A DNA stretch of 64,000 nt, from contig NC_012586.1 of the NCBI RefSeq assembly GCF_000018545.1, forward strand, positions 682,001 to 746,000. Direction: 5' to 3'. The stretch is from Sinorhizobium fredii NGR234 (lineage in GTDB: Bacteria; Pseudomonadota; Alphaproteobacteria; Rhizobiales; Rhizobiaceae). Position 1 is the stretch's first letter; every line of letters starts with the position of its first letter. The notes below the pieces were generated by a model. That model was given only the letters and a program-made list of their open reading frames with translations, had not been told where the DNA came from and ran no database searches. Positions 60,936 through 64,000 of this stretch are shown here, piece after piece. Both the position numbers and the translations under genes were made by a program.

Positions 60936-61486
60936 TCCACGAGAGCAGCCGCTCGGCAGCGATCAAGGCAAACCTCTGAGGCTCCGACATCGACGGGCCT
61001 CGGAGGCGTGCCTGGGGAGCGGCGGCGTCTGAAAGATGTTTCCGCCATGTTCCAAGAAAGCTGCCGGCTGCCTTTGGCGCAGGTGCGCATAGCCATCGCA
61101 CCAGGTTTTGGTTCGCGGCGCGTCCAGGGCCGCCGCAGATCCTGGGCCCCATGTCAAAAGTTGTCAGCCACTTGCGATTGGGCAGCCGAAGTGGCTCGGC
61201 CCAGATGCAGCCGTCACGATCGATCTCCTTGTGAGTCATGCCGTTCGGCCGCTAGCACCTTGACCCCTTGGCGGAGGCATCAAGCTGCTGCTGCGGAATG
61301 CTGCGAGGCCCTGAGTTCGGCGAACCGGCGCAGCCAATCATTCTTCCCGAAGACCGTTACGACCATGTCGAAAGGGCGCAAACCCGAACCGAGATATAAC
61401 GTGGTCTTACGGCTTAGTCGGGCATGCTCGAAAAAAGTGGTTGACGGACTCCTGTGGTCGAACAGTGAAGCTCGTCCGTTACGTCC
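60936..61486. other. Intergenic region with no recognised gene
   Basis: About 550 bases after the copper chaperone gene. A minus-strand frame (61239-60859) begins MTHKEIDRDGCIWAEPLRLP and continues RKWLTTFDMGP, which reads more protein-like than its neighbours for about 45 residues and may be the stump of a lost gene, but I cannot name it. Nothing else is supported. Confidence 0.45.
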
Positions 61487-61599
61487 AAAAAGAAAAGTGG
61501 CTGCCATCGTCCCTTGGACGGCAGCCAATCTGGTTCACGAGGGGGAATATGAAGGATGGAAGGCTGTGATGCACTCGGCTTCGGAAGTCTCCATCCAAC
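61487..61599 (-). ncRNA. Candidate trans-acting small RNA, copy 2
   Basis: Minus strand: promoter-like TGTTAGAATAGCAATCG (61615-61599), then a hairpin GGATGGA (61596-61590) with TCCATCC (61560-61554). An unpaired pyrimidine-rich segment with ATTCCCCCTCGTG follows, then a terminator stem GGCTGCCGTC/GATGGCAGCC (10 pairs, one G-U) followed by ACTTTTCTTTTT (61498-61487). Length about 113 nt. Start motif, GAAGCC box, C-rich linker and terminator arms correspond one by one to the locus at 26470-26582. No protein gene overlaps it convincingly. Confidence 0.62.
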
Positions 61600-61615
61600 G
61601 ATTGCTATTCTAACA

Positions 61616-62163
61616 CCGGCGCCACCGGTGGGCTGCGGTATTTGAAGGATTACAAGGCATATCATTTGGTTTTCGGCCGCTCTACAGCTATTTTGGCTGG
61701 CGCTCCCTCGCTCTCAATCGTCGCCAGAATGGTGTCAAACCGGAACTCAGTCTAAGGACGCAGTTGCCCAATTTGGGGGAGAGGTGATCGCCGCTGAAAA
61801 AGCAGATTTTCGGGTCAATAGACGGAGGAAGTCTTCCCGTTCGGCAGATTAAAGAGAGATGGTGCACTTGTCTCCTTTTCATCTGAACCCGTCGACCCTA
61901 ACCCGAGAGGTAGAATGGGATGGTTCCGGGCGCGCTTGTGCGCCTGCGCCATGCCACGCCTCAGCCTCCCCACGCCATAGACGGATGCCGGGGCTGATGC
62001 AGCCGCCGATCAGGCCCGGCAAGAGCTTCCTGTACGAGTTCATCCCGCCGAATGCTCCCCCCGCATGCCACTGTCTCGAGCTCGGCCGCGGACGCCTGAG
62101 CCCGAACCGATCGCTATCAACCGTGACGACAACACGCACTCAATAGACCGCTTAAATAGATGC
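61616..62163. other. Intergenic region with no recognised gene
   Basis: About 550 bases between the candidate small RNA and the end of the GntR gene. Small open frames on either strand (for example 61859-62146 plus) show no family motif or ribosome site. I see no strong hairpin here. Confidence 0.45.
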
Positions 62164-62832
62164 TCAGGTATTTGGGCCAAGTATATTTGCTCTGGCTTCG
62201 ACAATGTGGTCGTACATGTTTAGCTCGGCTGCCCCGCTGTCGCGATCTTTGATTGCGTCAAGAATGGCCTGATGCTTGGCGATATAGGCCTTCATGCGCT
62301 CAGGGGTTAGTGACTGCTCCTTCATTTTCCCCCAGAGGTTTCCTGCCCGTACCGTGTGAATGCCTTCATAGAGCGAGGCGAGCAAACCATTACGGGCGGC
62401 TCCGACAATGATGCGGTGAAAGACGGCGTCCCATTTTTCGAATTCGACCAGGGTTTCTGCCGCGCTCCCCCGATCGATCGATTTCTGCATTTCGTCGATC
62501 TGCTGGCTGGTCGCCCGTAACGCCGCCAACGCGGCGATCTTGGGTTCCATGATCAGCCGAGCCTCGAAAACCTCGGCCGGATAGGTGCGCAACGCGTCTC
62601 CGGTGCTGCCTGGCGAGCGACGCAGGGCCGTCGAGGTAACCCCGCTGCCAGCGATAAATGTTCCCCTGCCCACATGCCTGATGAGCCGGCCCTCCTTTTC
62701 CAGAGAAGCAAGCATCCGTCGAAGTGCGGTGCGGGGCAGTCCAAGTTTGAGCGCCAGATCGCGCTCGGGCGGCAACCGATCCCCCGGCTCCAGACCTTCC
62801 GCCTCGATGAAATTCTTCAAGACTACGCTCAT
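62164..62832 (-). CDS. GntR/FadR-type (FCD) transcriptional regulator
   Basis: A 222-residue regulator. N-terminal winged HTH: LEPGDRLPPERDLALKLGLP and RTALRRMLASLEKEGRLIRH; C-terminal FCD all-helical effector domain with EARLIMEPKIAALAALRATS and metal-type His in AVFHRIIVGAARN, AYIAKHQAILDAI and NMYDHIVEAR. FCD proteins respond to small acids. It is divergent from the dead copy of an aldehyde dehydrogenase start (62860-63066), and the promoter region between them also occurs in front of the intact dehydrogenase at 11368. It may therefore still regulate that distant gene. Confidence 0.92.
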   Translation of the reverse strand: MSVVLKNFIEAEGLEPGDRLPPERDLALKLGLPRTALRRMLASLEKEGRLIRHVGRGTFIAGSGVTSTALRRSPGSTGDALRTYPAEVFEARLIMEPKIAALAALRATSQQIDEMQKSIDRGSAAETLVEFEKWDAVFHRIIVGAARNGLLASLYEGIHTVRAGNLWGKMKEQSLTPERMKAYIAKHQAILDAIKDRDSGAAELNMYDHIVEARANILGPNT

Positions 62833-63066
62833 GAGCCCTCGCTAATTATTTTCCGCAACCAAATTGATCTACATTGACACCAATTTCAAGACCAATCCTC
62901 TACTAATCGCGTGTCAAACCTGATTGGTAGCGAAGGGTGCTGAACCTGGACCCAACTCCCGCGCAACAAACCAATCCCCTTGCCTCTCGGCCTCGGCTAG
63001 CAGTAGTCGGCGATGCTCCTGCCCAGTTGTTCATCCCCGCCGTGATCGTGACCCAGACACTCGGGT
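62830..63066 (+). pseudogene. Repeat copy B: divergent promoter plus dead aldehyde dehydrogenase start
   Basis: This copy matches 11255-11463. The promoter block with ACCAAT/ATTGGT motifs is kept, but the -10 TATATT has become TACTAA, and the likely GTG start codon has become CTG (62946). About 32 codons (PTPAQQTNPLASRPRLAVVG, then DAPAQLFI) line up with the intact dehydrogenase (PTPAQKTTPLVSPASAAVVR, DAPTRLFI) before the sequence diverges and stops at TAG near 63066. The leftward GntR gene is intact here. So this is the regulator-keeping, enzyme-losing half of a duplicated module. Confidence 0.8.
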
Positions 63067-63221
63067 AGCTGCTGAGCCAATTGTTCTATGTACGCTTTCC
63101 GCCCAGCTGGGAGCAATTGCCGCAGCATTCTCGCCGGCGGCTTGATCACACACCGACGACGGCATTCGTCACTGGTATTCTAAGCTTGCATTCAGCAGAC
63201 AGGCGTTGCCCTCTGTCGTCC

Positions 63222-63245
63222 ATTATAGTATACCCCCCTATGTCA
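63222..63245. promoter_or_regulatory. Possible DmeR/RcnR-type operator before dmeF
   Basis: ATTATAGTATACCCCCCTAT followed by GTCATT: AT-rich half-sites around a tract of six C. RcnR/DmeR-type nickel/cobalt repressors bind such G/C tracts flanked by AT-rich inverted repeats. It ends 24 bases before the dmeF start. The usual dmeR gene is not between this site and dmeF, nor elsewhere in the visible sequence. Confidence 0.6.
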
Positions 63246-63269
63246 TTATCCGAGTAGTTTGGGAACTTC

Positions 63270-64000
63270 ATGATGCCATCCCACAACCTGCATGGTCATT
63301 CCGACCCTCACAGCCAGGATCACGGACATCGCCACGAGTCCAGTCGGGCGCTCAACGCGGCTCATGATCATCTTTTCCTCGGCGACAGCCACGCTCGCAA
63401 CGAGCGGCGGACCTGGCTCGTCATTGCCATCACCGCCACTATGATGGTGGTGGAGATCGTCGCAGGAAACCTGTTTGGGTCGATGGCGCTTGTGGCCGAT
63501 GGTTGGCACATGTCGACACATGCCACCGCCCTGCTCATCACGGCGCTCGCCTACCTCTATGCTCGCAAACACGCCCATAACCGGCGTTTTTCTTTTGGCA
63601 CCGGCAAGCTCGGTGACCTTGCCGGCTTTGCCAGCGCCGTCGTGCTCGCCCTGATTGCTCTGCTGATCGGCTGGGAAAGCCTCATGCGTCTCAGAAGTCC
63701 TGTCGCCATCGACTTCAATGAAGCGATTTCTGTTGCTGTCGTGGGCTTGGCTGTCAATCTCCTTTGCGCATGGCTTCTGAAAGACGATCATCACCACCAC
63801 GGGCACGATCACGGTCATCACGCGCATCATGGCCATGCGGGCGAGGACAAGAACCTTCGGGCAGCCTATCTCCATGTCCTGGCCGATGCACTGACGTCGG
63901 TACTGGCGATCGCAGCGCTGGCCCTTGGCAGCCTTTATGGTTGGACCTGGCTGGACCCCGCCATGGGCATCGTCGGCGGCTTGGTCATCGCGCGCTGGTC
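63270..64000 (+). CDS. dmeF: Cation diffusion facilitator DmeF (Co/Ni efflux), 5' part
   Basis: The frame is open to the right edge, showing about 243 residues. The His-rich N-terminus (MMPSHNLHGHSDPHSQDHGH) is followed by NERRTWLVIAITATMMVVEI, then LVADGWHMSTHATALLITAL with the CDF metal-site residues His/Asp in helix 2, and RRFSFGTGKLGDLAGFASAV. A His-rich cytoplasmic loop follows (DDHHHHGHDHGHHAHHGHAG), then YLHVLADALTSVLAIAALAL with the second metal site. These match rhizobial DmeF, an exporter of cobalt and nickel. It starts at ATG 63270 or 63273. Confidence 0.92.
   Translation, partial: MMPSHNLHGHSDPHSQDHGHRHESSRALNAAHDHLFLGDSHARNERRTWLVIAITATMMVVEIVAGNLFGSMALVADGWHMSTHATALLITALAYLYARKHAHNRRFSFGTGKLGDLAGFASAVVLALIALLIGWESLMRLRSPVAIDFNEAISVAVVGLAVNLLCAWLLKDDHHHHGHDHGHHAHHGHAGEDKNLRAAYLHVLADALTSVLAIAALALGSLYGWTWLDPAMGIVGGLVIARW

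Noticed and set aside
1..64000. Search by eye for tRNA, rRNA, CRISPR arrays, repABC genes, transposases and integrases
   Set aside because: None seen; the mosaic structure must come from events whose mobile elements are not in the window.

Overview
The window looks like an accessory replicon (megaplasmid or chromid) of a high-GC alphaproteobacterium of the Rhizobiales, most like Sinorhizobium/Ensifer or a close relative. This is inferred from protein style: several Lrp/AsnC regulators beside amino-acid catabolic operons, a dad cluster, EutB/EutC-like enzymes, a CueR/HmrR copper regulon and DmeF. I see no rRNA, tRNA, replication or conjugation genes, no CRISPR array and no intact insertion sequence.

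Bases 1-30,000 are a patchwork of amino-acid catabolism modules. Module 1 (1-9.5 kb): the end of an FAD amino-acid oxidoreductase, two Lrp regulators, a class III aminotransferase, a complete polar amino-acid ABC importer, a small cupin and an EutB/EutC-like pair. Module 2 (9.9-13.4 kb): L-threonine aldolase (minus), then a succinate-semialdehyde-type dehydrogenase and a second cupin (plus). Module 3 (13.5-19.1 kb): a minus-strand operon of a D-threonine aldolase/D-serine dehydratase-type enzyme, RidA, an FAD oxidoreductase, a third cupin and a GNAT protein, with a divergent LysR regulator. Module 4 (19.1-27.1 kb): another aldehyde dehydrogenase, then a set that reads as a homoserine breakdown pathway: homoserine dehydrogenase, aldehyde dehydrogenase, aspartate ammonia-lyase, a degenerate homoserine-kinase-like protein and an Lrp regulator. 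Module 5 (26.6-30.1 kb): lrp divergent from alanine racemase, D-amino-acid dehydrogenase and RidA, the classic D/L-alanine route.

Bases 30,000-64,000 are mainly a copper and metal resistance island with periplasmic redox genes. They hold a DUF305 membrane protein, a lone Rieske protein, an L,D-transpeptidase and an adenylate cyclase. A CueR-type promoter drives a copper operon (His/Cys-rich protein, lipoprotein, TolC-like protein, multicopper oxidase, cupredoxin, CusF-like protein). Next come a YqaA-like protein, a Cys-rich secreted protein, another DUF305 protein, a frameshifted four-helix copper-storage gene, an FAD monooxygenase, a Cu-type P-type ATPase, cytochrome c' and small secreted proteins. 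A five-gene peptide/nickel-type ABC importer with a downstream MFS transporter (47.6-54.5 kb) separates this from a second copper operon (copA, an iron-sulfur flavoreductase, cueR, multicopper oxidase) divergent from a small HMA copper chaperone. The window ends with a GntR regulator, a dead copy of a promoter plus aldehyde-dehydrogenase start, and dmeF running off the right edge.

The most unusual things I see are: the homoserine catabolic gene set; a divergent regulator/dehydrogenase module present twice, each copy having kept a different half; two homologous small-RNA-like loci about 113 nt long at 26.5 and 61.5 kb; three related cupins, two of them in inverted orientation around an acetyltransferase; three CueR-type promoters with the 19-bp spacer; a perfect 20-bp-arm palindrome at 34.6 kb; and an NAD(P)H flavoreductase embedded in a copper operon.
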